Positions 1 to 12,045 of a stretch of DNA of 64,000 nucleotides are shown here, piece by piece; position 1 is the first letter of the stretch, and each line of letters starts with the position of its first letter. The position numbers were made by a program, and so were the translations under genes. Origin of the DNA: Lysobacteraceae bacterium NML93-0793 (GTDB taxonomy: Bacteria; Pseudomonadota; Gammaproteobacteria; Xanthomonadales; Xanthomonadaceae); the NCBI GenBank assembly GCA_002324875.1, contig NTJG01000001.1, positions 275,869 through 339,868 of the forward strand. Reading direction: 5' to 3'. Under the pieces are notes generated by a model. That model ran no database searches. It saw only the letters and a list, made by a program, of their open reading frames with translations, and was not told where the DNA came from.

Positions 1-24
1 TGATGGAGGCGCGGTATCGGTAGC

Positions 25-830
25 GTGGTGTGGGCCTCGGCTTCAGCTTTGGCTTTGGCTTTAGCTTTGGCTTCTGTCTTTGTTTCTGCTTCTGCTTTTG
101 TTTTTTGCTGTTGCTGTCGCCGTGCGCGTTTGACGTATCGAGCCGTAAAGCGAGCCGAGCATCGCAGGGCGGCGGGGCCGGAGAGCAGCCCATGTCTGAG
201 CGAAGCGAGTTTGGGCTGCGTGCCCCGTCGCCCGAGAAGCGCAGGGGACCGCCGCGGCTTCATGCGGCGGATCGCGTCCGGCGAAGGGACTTTTTGGTTC
301 CTTTTTGGTCCTTCAAAAAGGAACTCGCACGCGCAGCGGGCGAAAGCCGTGCGCTTGCTCTGCTTCCTGCCGTTCACCGCTTTCGCTCGGTTTCAATTGA
401 TTCGCGAAGAACAGAGCTTCCGCGCTGTTCGCGCGGCTTACTTCTGTCTTGTCAAAAGTAAGCACGACAGCGCGAAGCGCTGGCGAACGGCGAAGCCGGC
501 CCGAAGGGCGAGCGCCGGAGGCGCGAGTCAAACCGCCATCGCCGGACACTCGCCGATGCGATGAAGCCGCATCGGTCCCCTGCGCTCCTCGCCTGACGCG
601 GCACATTGGGACCTTTACGGTTCCGCAGCCCAAACTCGCTTCGCTCAAACATGGGCTGCTCTACGGCCGCGTCAGGCTGCGGTGCTCGGCTCGCTTTACG
701 GCTCGAACGTCAAAGGCTGGAAGCCAAAGCCAAAGCCAAAGCCAAGCCGAAGCCAAGCCGAAGCCAAGCCGAAGCCAAGCCGCAGCGAAGGCGAGTGCGA
801 GTGCGAGGCAGGCAGAGGGACGTACGAAAA
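25..830. repeat. Long imperfect inverted repeat with simple-sequence tips
   Basis: Two arms of about 200-250 bp face each other around a centre of about 290 bp. The best matching blocks are 128-168 against 679-718, 182-220 against 624-661, and 238-270 against 559-585. The outer tips are six-base-periodic tracts: GGCTTT-like on the left (about 39-105), and on the right three AAGCCA units (721-738) followed by four AAGCCAAGCCG units (739-782). The centre holds an A/T-richer segment with a small inverted repeat around 290-325 (GGTTCC facing GGAAC). Overlapping open frames occur in every reading frame and are highly skewed (alternating Ala/Leu or Lys/Pro), so I read none as a gene. It looks like one of the dispersed intergenic elements common in xanthomonads; that family assignment is inference. 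Confidence 0.75.
739..782 (+). repeat. Four tandem copies of an 11-bp unit AAGCCAAGCCG
   Basis: The four units occupy 739-749, 750-760, 761-771 and 772-782 without interruption and follow three copies of AAGCCA at 721-738. The array is the tip of the inverted repeat described above. Its mirror tract at 39-75 has a related six-base period but not the 11-bp unit, so the two tips have expanded differently. A tract like this could vary in length between strains by replication slippage. Confidence 0.85.
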
Positions 831-1107
831 AAGGCCATGCCTGAAGCCGGTGGAGGCAGAGCGAACACCGGGCATTCGATCGTGGCGACACAACGCCGTG
901 GCGAGCGCACACCGCGCCTGCACGTGGCGGCGATGCGACGCCGCCTACATCCGTGCGGCGTCAACGCACGCACGTCCGGACTGGCGGTGCTCCAGTACCT
1001 GCGCATGGGGTCAGTCCCTGAATATTTCGCGCTCGGTGTGTCCGCTCAGGAAGGTCTGAACAACTGCCGGCCTCCCCGCGTCATTCAACGGACGCATGTC
1101 CGGTCAG

Positions 1108-1201
1108 GCGGGGATCCAGCGAGTTCAAGCCTTTGAAAACCACAGACGCTGGATTCCTGCTTGACCCGCTGCGCGGCTGGTGAGAGCGGCGGGAATGACG
1201 G
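1108..1201. repeat. Dispersed palindromic repeat, copy 1
   Basis: The block GCGGGGATCCAGCG (1108-1121) faces CGCTGGATTCCTGC (1147-1160) as an imperfect palindrome, followed by GCGGGAATGACGG (1189-1201). The same three-part arrangement occurs at 18138-18206. This is the layout of REP-like intergenic elements. No gene is visible between the end of the long inverted repeat (830) and the cysteine-cluster gene at 1273. Confidence 0.65.
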
Positions 1202-1272
1202 GCACGGGCGGAAGTGTCCAGACCTTCCAGAACGAGGACACGCGTGGCCGCCACGCAATCACCGCCGCTGCG

Positions 1273-1527
1273 CTACGGCGCGGTCAGGCGCTCCAGATCG
1301 TCGAGCGTCGCCAGGGCCGAGGCGCGCGAGAGGCCGCACATGGCGAGCGAGGGTCGCAGCGAGCCGCAGACCGCCGGGCGGTCCGGGTGCCCGAACAGGC
1401 GACAGCCGAGGCGCTCGTCCAGTTGCACGCAGGGCACACCTGCGGGCTTGCCGTGCGGCATGCCGGGAATCGTCGATGAGATCGACGGGGCGATGCAGCA
1501 GGCGGCGCAGCCGGCGCGGCAGTCCAT
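1273..1527 (-). CDS. YkgJ-family cysteine-cluster protein
   Basis: Small protein (84 residues from this start) with the YkgJ/UPF0153 metal-chelating pattern. Cysteines sit at positions 3, 7, 10 and 11 ([11 protein letters not shown]), followed by [14 protein letters not shown], a [15 protein letters not shown] block and a final MCG. The family is predicted to bind zinc or iron; its substrate is unknown. I start at the ATG at 1527 because the family motif begins there. A TTG at 1587 in the same frame would add 20 poorly conserved residues. It lies just downstream of aroE on the same strand and may be co-transcribed with it. Family assignment is firm, function is not. Confidence 0.8.
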   Translation of the reverse strand: MDCRAGCAACCIAPSISSTIPGMPHGKPAGVPCVQLDERLGCRLFGHPDRPAVCGSLRPSLAMCGLSRASALATLDDLERLTAP

Positions 1528-1605
1528 CGCGGTGTCAGGGACGGCAGGGCGATGTGGCGGACGCGCGCGAGGTGGCGCCGACGGCAATCGGCGCCGCCAT
1601 CGACA

Positions 1606-2454
1606 TCAGTCCGCGGTGACCAATGACGCTTCGCGCTGACGCAGCGCCTCGTAGACGGTATCGGTCTCGGGGCGTTCGCCGTACCACAGCGCGAAGCTTT
1701 CGGCGGCCTGTTCCACCAGCATGCCCAGGCCGTCGACGGTCTGCCGGGCGCCGTGTGCGCGGGCCCAGGCCAGGAACGGCACGGCGGCCTCGCCGTAGCT
1801 CAGGTCCACCGCCACCGTGCGCATGCCGACCAGCGAGCGCGGCAGGTCGGGGACCGTGCCGGCACGGCCGGCCGAGGTCGCGTTGACGATCAGGTCGAAC
1901 TCGCCCATTTCGTCCAGCTGCTCGAGATACCGCGAGTGCACGCGCGCCGGATCGCCCAGCGCATCGGCCAGGGCGTCGGTGCGTGACGCGGTGCGGTTGA
2001 CGATGGTGAGTCCGTGGACGCCGGCATCGAGCAGGGCGGGCGCGACGCCACGTGCGGCGCCGCCGGCGCCGATCAGCAGCGTGCGCCGGCCGCGCAGGTC
2101 CAGGCCCTGGCGGTCGGTGAGATCGCGCACCAGGCCGGTGCCGTCGGTGTTGTCGCCGTGCCAGGCCTCGCCCTCTCGGATCAGGGTGTTGACCGCGCCG
2201 GCACGCCGGGCGCGCTCGCTGCAGGTATTGGTGAGCGCATACGCGGCTTCTTTGAGCGGCAGGGTCACGTTGGCGCCGGTGCCGCCTTCGGCGGCGAAGT
2301 GCTGCAGCGCGGCGGCAAACAGCTCGGGCGCGGCGTCGATCGCGCGGTAGTCGACCGTGTGGCCCGACTGCGTGCCGAACGCGGCATGGATGCGCGGCGA
2401 CAGCGAGTGGGCGACGGGATGGCCGAAGACCGCGAGACGGATGACGTGGGGCAT
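1606..2454 (-). CDS. aroE: Shikimate dehydrogenase
   Basis: NADP-dependent reduction of 3-dehydroshikimate to shikimate, the fourth step of the chorismate pathway, in the cytoplasm. At 282 residues it has the normal size. The substrate-binding SLSP motif is at 17-20. The catalytic lysine is K68 (NVTLPLKEA) and the catalytic aspartate D104 (DNTDG). The nucleotide-binding loop GAGGAARG starts near 129, followed by VNRT, typical of NADP specificity. The product feeds chorismate, which is also the substrate of the XanB2-like enzyme 5 kb away, although the two genes are not in one operon. It is divergent from the subtilase gene, with a 255-bp gap that must hold both promoters. Confidence 0.96.
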   Translation of the reverse strand: MPHVIRLAVFGHPVAHSLSPRIHAAFGTQSGHTVDYRAIDAAPELFAAALQHFAAEGGTGANVTLPLKEAAYALTNTCSERARRAGAVNTLIREGEAWHGDNTDGTGLVRDLTDRQGLDLRGRRTLLIGAGGAARGVAPALLDAGVHGLTIVNRTASRTDALADALGDPARVHSRYLEQLDEMGEFDLIVNATSAGRAGTVPDLPRSLVGMRTVAVDLSYGEAAVPFLAWARAHGARQTVDGLGMLVEQAAESFALWYGERPETDTVYEALRQREASLVTAD

Positions 2455-2709
2455 GACAACTCCATGAGTCGCTGCGCAGGTGCGCGTCGCCGCAGTCTAG
2501 CGGCGTCGGTCGGGGCGGTGGGTGAGGCCGCCCGTGCGGCCGGGCGTCAAAAATCCGTCGCAACCCGTGTCGCCGATGTCAGAAAGTTGTATATATCGTC
2601 ACGTTGCGACCGTTCGGGGCAGGGGGCGGCGCAAGGTGTCGAGACGTCGACAGTCCGGCGGATCGATCGTCGCGGTCTGGCAGTTCCATCGCTTTCGGGG
2701 ATCCATCGC

Positions 2710-5700
2710 ATGTCCACCACCCGCAGGGTCGGCGCCGCTTCGGCGTTGCTCGGTCTCGCCGTCGTCGCATGGGCGGCCACCACACTTCCATCCCGCGTGC
2801 CCGCCGTCGGCAACGCACTCGACGCGGCGAAGGCCGGCGTCGCCAGCGTGATCGGCAGCGCGCCTGCACAGGCGTCCGCGCAGGGCGGCGTTGCCGATAC
2901 CGGCAACGCCTCCGGCCCCGCCGTCGTCGACGAGGCCCCCGAGCGGGTCATCGTGGTCTTCGAGGAACCGGCGCTCGCCGCCTATCAGGGCGGGGTGACC
3001 GGCATCGCCGCGCCGATCCGCCGCAGCGATGCGCGCGGCAAGCTGCGGCTCGACGTTAAGGGCGCCAGTGCACGCAGCTACGTGAGCTATCTGCAGCGCC
3101 GCCAGGCCGATCTCGAAGGCGCGATCGCGCTGCGCGTCGGGCGTCCGCTCGACGTCGAACGGCGCATGCAGCACGCGATCAACGCCGTCGTCGTCGAGCT
3201 CACCGACAGCGAGGCCGCGCGCGTGGAGCAGCTGCCCGACGTGCGCTTCGTCGAGCCCTACCGCGAATACGCGCTCGACACCGATACCGGCCCGCGCCTG
3301 ATCGGCGCCGAGGCGGTATGGGACGGCACCTGGCCCGGCGCCACCGGCGCGTTCCAGGGCGAGGGCGTGGTGTTCGGCATTCTCGATTCGGGCATCAATT
3401 TCGGCGCGCCCTCGTTCGCCGAGGTCGATCCTGTCGACGGCTATCGCCACGTCAATCCGCTGGGCAGCGGTACGTATCTGGGCAGCTGCGCGCCGGGCGG
3501 CATCGATGCCGGGCGCTGCAACGACAAGCTCATCGGCGGCTACGACTTCGTCTGCGGCGCGCCGGGCAACACCTGCACCAATCCCGGTTTCCGCGAGGAA
3601 CCCGGCTTCGGCGACACCAACGGCCACGGCAGCCATGTCGCGTCCACGGTGGCGGGCAACCGCCGCGACGTGGTGTTCCGCGGCAATCCGCGGCGCATCT
3701 CGGGCGTCGCGCCGCGCGGCAACATCGTCGCCTACGACATCTGCTACACCAATATCGCCACCGGCCAGGGCCTGTGCCCGAACGTCTCGGCGGTGGCGGC
3801 GGTGAACCAGGCGGTCGCCGACGGCGTCGTCGACGTCATCAACTATTCGATCGGCGGCGGTGCACAGCCGTGGACCGAAGCGGTGTCGCAGGCCTTCCTC
3901 GGTGCGACCGAGGCCGGCATCTTCATCGCGTCCTCGGCCGGCAACAGCGGCCCGGGCCCGAACACGATGGGCCATCTCGAACCCTGGGTGTCGTCGACCG
4001 CCGCCGCGCAGCATGGTCGTGGTGCTTTCGCGCTCGCCCTCGACGTGACCGGTCCGGCGCCCGTGCCCGAGCCGCTGGCACCCGTGCTGATCAACGAAGG
4101 CACCGGCGGCGTGGCGTTCACGGCGTCGATCCCCGGCACCACGCCGCTGCGCATCAGCGCCGGCATCAATGGCGTCGACGACGGCTGCGCGGCGTACCCG
4201 GCGAACACGTTCGCCGGTGCGATCGCGGTGATCCGCCGCGGCACCTGCTCGTTCACGATCAAGGCCGACAACGCACGCAATGCCGGTGCGATCGCCGTGG
4301 TCATCGCCAACAACGCGGCCGGCGGCATCATTCCGTCGGTGCCCGGCGCGACCATCCCGGTCTTCGGCGTCACCCAGGACGAGGGCAATGCGCTGCGCGA
4401 CTTCGGTCTCGCGAATCCGACCACCGCCACCGCCGGCATCCTGTACCCGCCGCTGGTGCTGCCGAACACGGCCGACGCGCTGGGTGCCTTCAGTTCGCGC
4501 GGCCCGGCCGGCACCTTCGACCTGGTCAAGCCGGACATCACCGCGCCGGGCGTCAGCATCCTCGCCGTCGTCGCCGGCACCACGATCACCGGCTTCGAAC
4601 AGGCGCTTGATCTCTACAACGGCACGTCGATGGCGTCGCCCCACCAGGCCGGTGCCGCGGGCCTGATCCGTCAGGCGCGGCCGGGGTGGTCGGTGCCGGA
4701 GATCAAATCGGCGCTGGCGCTGACCGCCAAGACCGAGGTCTTCAAGGAGGACTCGGTCACGCCGGGCACGCCGTTCGACAAGGGCAGTGGCCGCGTGCAG
4801 GTGGACCGGGCGATCAACGCCGGTCTGGTGATGCACGAGACCACGGCCAACTACCAGGCCGCCAATCCGGCGACCGGCGGCGACGTGTCGGCGCTCAACC
4901 AGCCGAGCCTGGCCAACCGCAACTGCTATTCGAGCTGCAGCTTCGTGCGCACGTTCCGCAACCCGCACGGGTCCGCATCGAGCTGGCGCATCCGCTTCAC
5001 CGGCGTCAACGCCACCGCATCGCCCGCGGTGCTGAAGGTGCCGGCCGGCGGCACGGCGGCCGTGCGGATCACCGTCAATACCCGGGGCGTGGCCGCCGAT
5101 GGCACGTGGACGTTCGGCGAGATGGTGATGGAGTCGACCGGGCCGATCCTCGGCGCCCAGCGCGCGCCGCTGACGCTGCCGGTCGCGGTCGCGATCCAGG
5201 CGCCCGTCGTGCGCCTGCCCGACGCGGTCTCGCTGGCCCTCGCGGCCGGTCGCAGCGGCAGCGCGACCGGATCGGTCGGCAACGCCGGCGGCTCGCCGCT
5301 GGTGTACTCGGTCGACAACACCGGCAGCGGTGCGGTCACCGCGGTCGCGCGTTCCAGTGATGGCGTCACCAGCGGCTTCCGCGGCACGCACTACAGCGAC
5401 CCCGCCGCCGCGGGCGCACTGGCGCAGTACTCGGCTGACGACTTCACCGTCGACCGGCCGCTGCAGCTCACCGCGCTGTCGGCACCGGGCTTCGTGGTCA
5501 GCGGCACCGCGCTCACCACTGCGGCAACCGCGCTGACCTGGGCGATCTACCCGGACGCGGGCGGCCTGCCGGCCGGCAATCCGACCTCGGCGGCCGCCGC
5601 GGCCGTGTGGAGCTACACCGCGGCGCCGACAGCGCCGGGCGTCGACGTCGGCAACGCGGTGATCGCGTTGAACCTGCCGGCCGCGGGCCAGTCGGTGACG

Positions 5701-6081
5701 CTGCCGCCGGGCCGGTACTGGCTGGTGGTGTCGACGCGCGGCACGTTTGCGAACCGCTGGGCCTGGTACGGCTCGACGGCCGGCAACGGCGGCTTCGCCT
5801 CGCTGACCGTCGCCACCAACGGCAGCGGTGCGTGGACGGCCAACACCGCGTTCGCAGGGCTGGGCATGACCGTGCGTGGCCTCGTGCCTTGCGGCGCGCC
5901 GTGGATCGGGGCGGTGAGCCCGCCGTCGGGCAGCGTGCTGCCGGGCGCCACCCAGGCCAACCGGGTGGTGCTGAGCGCCGCCGGGCTGTCGCCCGGACGC
6001 CAGGTCGGCTATCTGTGCGTGGCCAGCAACGATCCGCAGACGCCGAAGGCGGCGACGCCGGTGGTGCTGACGGTCAACTGA
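2710..6081 (+). CDS. Secreted S8 (subtilisin-family) serine protease with PA domain
   Basis: Large extracellular subtilase, 1123 residues. An RR-containing signal peptide (residues 1 to about 24) precedes an inhibitor-I9-like propeptide (about 76-165, beginning VIVVFEEP). The catalytic triad is D226 (ILDSGINF), H306 (NGHGSHVAS) and S640 (NGTSMASPH). A protease-associated (PA) insert lies at about 475-577 between His and Ser, the usual position in this subgroup. The C-terminal 400 residues are beta-rich Ig/Fn3-like modules, ending near VASNDPQTPK. I start at 2710 because the upstream in-frame extension has no signal-peptide character and lies opposite aroE. A rho-independent terminator follows 24 bp downstream, so it is probably monocistronic. 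No dedicated secretion gene is adjacent. Substrate is unknown; likely nutritional or predatory proteolysis (inference). Confidence 0.92.
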   Translation: MSTTRRVGAASALLGLAVVAWAATTLPSRVPAVGNALDAAKAGVASVIGSAPAQASAQGGVADTGNASGPAVVDEAPERVIVVFEEPALAAYQGGVTGIAAPIRRSDARGKLRLDVKGASARSYVSYLQRRQADLEGAIALRVGRPLDVERRMQHAINAVVVELTDSEAARVEQLPDVRFVEPYREYALDTDTGPRLIGAEAVWDGTWPGATGAFQGEGVVFGILDSGINFGAPSFAEVDPVDGYRHVNPLGSGTYLGSCAPGGIDAGRCNDKLIGGYDFVCGAPGNTCTNPGFREEPGFGDTNGHGSHVASTVAGNRRDVVFRGNPRRISGVAPRGNIVAYDICYTNIATGQGLCPNVSAVAAVNQAVADGVVDVINYSIGGGAQPWTEAVSQAFLGATEAGIFIASSAGNSGPGPNTMGHLEPWVSSTAAAQHGRGAFALALDVTGPAPVPEPLAPVLINEGTGGVAFTASIPGTTPLRISAGINGVDDGCAAYPANTFAGAIAVIRRGTCSFTIKADNARNAGAIAVVIANNAAGGIIPSVPGATIPVFGVTQDEGNALRDFGLANPTTATAGILYPPLVLPNTADALGAFSSRGPAGTFDLVKPDITAPGVSILAVVAGTTITGFEQALDLYNGTSMASPHQAGAAGLIRQARPGWSVPEIKSALALTAKTEVFKEDSVTPGTPFDKGSGRVQVDRAINAGLVMHETTANYQAANPATGGDVSALNQPSLANRNCYSSCSFVRTFRNPHGSASSWRIRFTGVNATASPAVLKVPAGGTAAVRITVNTRGVAADGTWTFGEMVMESTGPILGAQRAPLTLPVAVAIQAPVVRLPDAVSLALAAGRSGSATGSVGNAGGSPLVYSVDNTGSGAVTAVARSSDGVTSGFRGTHYSDPAAAGALAQYSADDFTVDRPLQLTALSAPGFVVSGTALTTAATALTWAIYPDAGGLPAGNPTSAAAAAVWSYTAAPTAPGVDVGNAVIALNLPAAGQSVTLPPGRYWLVVSTRGTFANRWAWYGSTAGNGGFASLTVATNGSGAWTANTAFAGLGMTVRGLVPCGAPWIGAVSPPSGSVLPGATQANRVVLSAAGLSPGRQVGYLCVASNDPQTPKAATPVVLTVN

Positions 6082-6104
6082 CCGCGGCCGGTGCAGGTAA
6101 CGAA

Positions 6105-6135
6105 AACGCCCGGGTCATGCCCGGGCGTTTTTTTT
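6105..6135 (+). terminator. Rho-independent terminator of the subtilase gene
   Basis: A perfect 10-bp stem AACGCCCGGG (6105-6114) pairs with 6120-6129 across the loop TCATG and runs into eight T residues (6128-6135). It separates the subtilase gene from the convergent hemB. On the other strand only four T residues follow, so hemB termination here would be weaker. Confidence 0.93.
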
Positions 6136-6173
6136 GTCGGTGCGACGCTGGCGTAGGCCGCGCCGTGCGTGCC

Positions 6174-9810
<3,637 letters not shown>

Positions 9811-9953
9811 CCGGTGCGGTGCGCTGGCATACAGCCGGGCATCATAACGGATGCGTCCACGGGCCCGATCGCAGCTGAACGGCGCGACGCGGCTTGCGCC
9901 GGCCGGGCCGATGCCGGATCGTTGGCGCCCTGTCACGTCCACGGAAGTCCGCA

Positions 9954-10223
9954 ATGTCCGCCCAAACCGATGCCGAACGCGCCCTCGCCGAGCTGCTGGT
10001 CGAGAGCCTGAACCTGGAGGACGTGCAGCCGGCCGACATCGATCCCGAGGCGTCGCTGTTCAATGCCGGCCTGGGTCTGGACTCGATCGACGCACTGGAA
10101 CTGGCGCTGGCGATCAGCAAGCGCTACGGCTTCCAGCTGCGTTCGGACAACGACGAAAACCGCCAGATCTTCGCCTCGCTGCGTGCGCTGTCGGCGCACG
10201 TCGAGCAGCACCGCACCACTTGA
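9954..10223 (+). CDS. Acyl carrier protein of the aryl-polyene cluster
   Basis: 89 residues, first gene of the rightward pigment operon. The phosphopantetheine attachment serine is S44 in GLGLDSIDALEL, a canonical 4'-PP motif on helix II. The sequence is acidic and helical as expected. It should carry the aryl starter and growing polyene chain between ketosynthase, reductase and dehydratases. A GGAAG ribosome-binding site lies at 9942-9946 ahead of ATG 9954. The stop codon overlaps the TTG start of the next gene. APE clusters often encode two ACPs; only one is found here. Confidence 0.93.
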   Translation: MSAQTDAERALAELLVESLNLEDVQPADIDPEASLFNAGLGLDSIDALELALAISKRYGFQLRSDNDENRQIFASLRALSAHVEQHRTT

Positions 10224-10903
10224 TCCTGCTGCTGCAACTGCTGCTGGCGCTGGCCTACGCGGCCCTCGCCCATCTCGCGAGCCTGTGGCAGAGCGACGCC
10301 TGCGCGCTGGCCGCGCTCGGCGTGCTGATCGCGATGCTGCTGGTCGAGCCGCTGCTGGCCCGCCGGCCCTGGGCCTGGATCGCCCTGCCGCTGGCGGCCT
10401 GGGGCGCGTGGGCGCTGTACGCGGCCGGGCACGCGGCGCTGCCGCTGCTGCTGGTGCCGGTGGTGTTCGTGCTGGCGATCGCGTGGGTCTTCGCGCGCAC
10501 GCTGCGGCCGGGCTGCGAGCCCCTGATCACCCGCATCGTCGCCGGCATCGAGGGCGGCACGCCGGCCGAGATCGAGCCGGCGCTGCGTCGTTACACGCGC
10601 ACGCTCACCGCCGCATGGGCGATCGCGCTGACCGGCATGGCCGGTGCCAATCTGCTGCTGGCCATGCTCGCCAGTCCGGCCGGGCTGCTGGAGAGCGTCG
10701 GTGTGGCGTCGCCGCTGCCGATCACCTGGGAACAATGGTCCTGGTGCGCCAACCTGCTGAACTACGGCGTGATCGGCGGGTTCTTCGTCGTCGAGTTCGC
10801 GATCCGCAAGCGCCGGTTTCCGGGCCGCTATCACAGTTTTGCCGATTTTCTGCGCAAGCTGGCCGGTCTCGGCCCGATGTTCTGGCGCGATCTGCTTCGC
10901 TGA
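10220..10903 (+). CDS. COG4648-type integral membrane protein of aryl-polyene clusters
   Basis: 227-residue membrane protein with about five to six hydrophobic segments (N-terminal LILLLQLLLALAYAALAHL, then clusters to about residue 95, and again about 130-150 and 175-195). It contains GMAGANLLLA and ends FADFLRKLAGLGPMFWRDLLR. Members of this uncharacterised family recur in aryl-polyene clusters next to the ACP. The function is unknown; a role in assembling or anchoring the pigment at the inner membrane is a guess. I use a TTG start at 10220 because TTGA overlaps the ACP stop, the same coupling seen further down this operon. Confidence 0.82.
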   Translation: MILLLQLLLALAYAALAHLASLWQSDACALAALGVLIAMLLVEPLLARRPWAWIALPLAAWGAWALYAAGHAALPLLLVPVVFVLAIAWVFARTLRPGCEPLITRIVAGIEGGTPAEIEPALRRYTRTLTAAWAIALTGMAGANLLLAMLASPAGLLESVGVASPLPITWEQWSWCANLLNYGVIGGFFVVEFAIRKRRFPGRYHSFADFLRKLAGLGPMFWRDLLR

Positions 10904-10939
10904 AGCGGCCCGGCTGCGGCCTTCACGCAAAGTAAACAG

Positions 10940-10945
10940 TATCCT
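10940..10945 (+). promoter_or_regulatory. Possible internal promoter, -10 TATCCT
   Basis: The 51-bp gap between the COG4648 gene and the acyltransferase gene is one of only two clear breaks in an otherwise overlapping operon. It holds TATCCT nine bases before the ATG at 10955, following an A/T-rich AAGTAAACAG. No good -35 box is visible, so this is tentative. In other APE clusters the aryl-AMP ligase gene commonly lies near this position. Confidence 0.35.
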
Positions 10946-10954
10946 AGGCGCCGC

Positions 10955-11734
10955 ATGGAATACCGACAGACCCGCGCCGGGGCCGCCGCGCCCGTCATCA
11001 CCGAACTGCCGAAGCGCGTGCTCAACGTGCTCGAGTTCGCGTTCACCCTGCTCTGGACGGCGGGCTGGATCAGCGTGTCGCTGTTGCTGCAACTGGTCAG
11101 CGGGCAACCCGATCGCGCCTTGAACATGGCGCGCACGCGCTGGGCGCCCGGTCTGGTGGGTCCGGCCGGCGGGCTCACGGTCGAGGGCGCCGACGCGATC
11201 GACTGGTCGCGCCCGTATCTGGTGGTCGCCAACCACGAATCGCTGCTCGACATCTGCGTGCTGTTCATGGCGGTGCCGGTGCCGCTGCGTTTCCTGCTGA
11301 AGGAGGAAATGCGCCGGGTGCCGTTCGTGGCGGGCTACGCGCGCGCGACCGGCATGCTGTTCATCAGTCGCGACGACCGCCGCGCCGGTCCGCAGCTGCG
11401 CCGGCAGGTGGCCGGCGTGCTCGGCGCGGGCCAGTCGCTGTGCCTGTTCCCGGAAGGCACGCGCACGCGCGACGGCCGTCTGGGCGAATTCAAGTCGGGC
11501 TCGTTCCAGGCGGCGATCGACGCCGGCGTCGAGGTGCTGCCGATCGCGCTGCACGGCACCGGCGCAGTGCTCCCGGCGCGCGGGTTCTTCCGTGTGTCGC
11601 GCGGGCCGATGCGCGCCACCGTCGGCCAGCCGCTGCCGGTGGCCGGGCGGGTCGGCGCTGCCGGTCGCCAGGCCCTCGCACGCGAGGCCCAGGATGCGGT
11701 CGCCGCGATGCTCGGGCGGTCGCCCCGCCCATGA
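10955..11734 (+). CDS. PlsC-family acyltransferase of the pigment cluster
   Basis: 259 residues with the lysophosphatidate-acyltransferase fold. The HX4D motif is H94 to D99 (NHESLLD) and the second block is FPEGTRTRDG. One hydrophobic segment at about 28-48 would anchor it to the inner membrane. In aryl-polyene systems such acyltransferases are thought to transfer the polyene acyl chain to a glycerol- or sugar-containing lipid acceptor. Xanthomonadin is membrane-linked, so this is a plausible esterification step (inference). Its stop overlaps the next start (ATGA). Confidence 0.9.
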   Translation: MEYRQTRAGAAAPVITELPKRVLNVLEFAFTLLWTAGWISVSLLLQLVSGQPDRALNMARTRWAPGLVGPAGGLTVEGADAIDWSRPYLVVANHESLLDICVLFMAVPVPLRFLLKEEMRRVPFVAGYARATGMLFISRDDRRAGPQLRRQVAGVLGAGQSLCLFPEGTRTRDGRLGEFKSGSFQAAIDAGVEVLPIALHGTGAVLPARGFFRVSRGPMRATVGQPLPVAGRVGAAGRQALAREAQDAVAAMLGRSPRP

Positions 11735-12045
11735 GCCGGTCGTCGTTCGTCGTCCCGGGCACGCATCCGTGTCTGCCGGGGCATTTCCCGGGGCGGCCGC
11801 TGGTGCCGGGCGTGGTGATCCTCGATCACGTGATCGCCGCGATCGAGGCCGCGCACGGCGCGCTCGGCCCGCTGCGCCTGCCGCAGGTGAAGTTCGTCCA
11901 GCCGCTGTTGCCGGACGAGGCCGCCGAGATCGCACTCGAGACCACGACCACCGAGGCCGGCCCGCGCTGGCGGTTCCGGGTCGAGCGTGAGGGCGTACTG
12001 CTGGCCAGCGGCGACGTGATCGCCACTGGCGGGGACGTGGCGTGA
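11731..12045 (+). CDS. FabZ-like hotdog dehydratase (aryl-polyene DH)
   Basis: 104-residue single hotdog domain. It has the dehydratase helix signature THPCLPGHFPGRPLVPGVV, with likely catalytic H18 in HFPG. The second FabZ catalytic residue, usually glutamate, appears as aspartate (D32 in VVILDHV). It should dehydrate 3-hydroxyacyl-ACP intermediates to build the conjugated polyene. It is shorter than FabZ (about 145 residues). Start ATG 11731 overlaps the previous stop, and its own stop overlaps the GTG of the following gene. Confidence 0.87.
   Translation: MSRSSFVVPGTHPCLPGHFPGRPLVPGVVILDHVIAAIEAAHGALGPLRLPQVKFVQPLLPDEAAEIALETTTTEAGPRWRFRVEREGVLLASGDVIATGGDVA

Noticed and set aside
721..782. 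Possible CRISPR array
   Set aside because: Units are 6 and 11 bp and contiguous, with no spacers and no cas genes.
25..844. Several overlapping open frames in the left-end repeat
   Set aside because: They follow the simple-sequence periodicity in all frames, have extreme composition and no start signals.
2599..5391. Long open frame opposite the subtilase gene
   Set aside because: GC-rich shadow frame; Arg/Gly/Ala-rich, no domain, while the plus strand encodes a complete catalytic triad.
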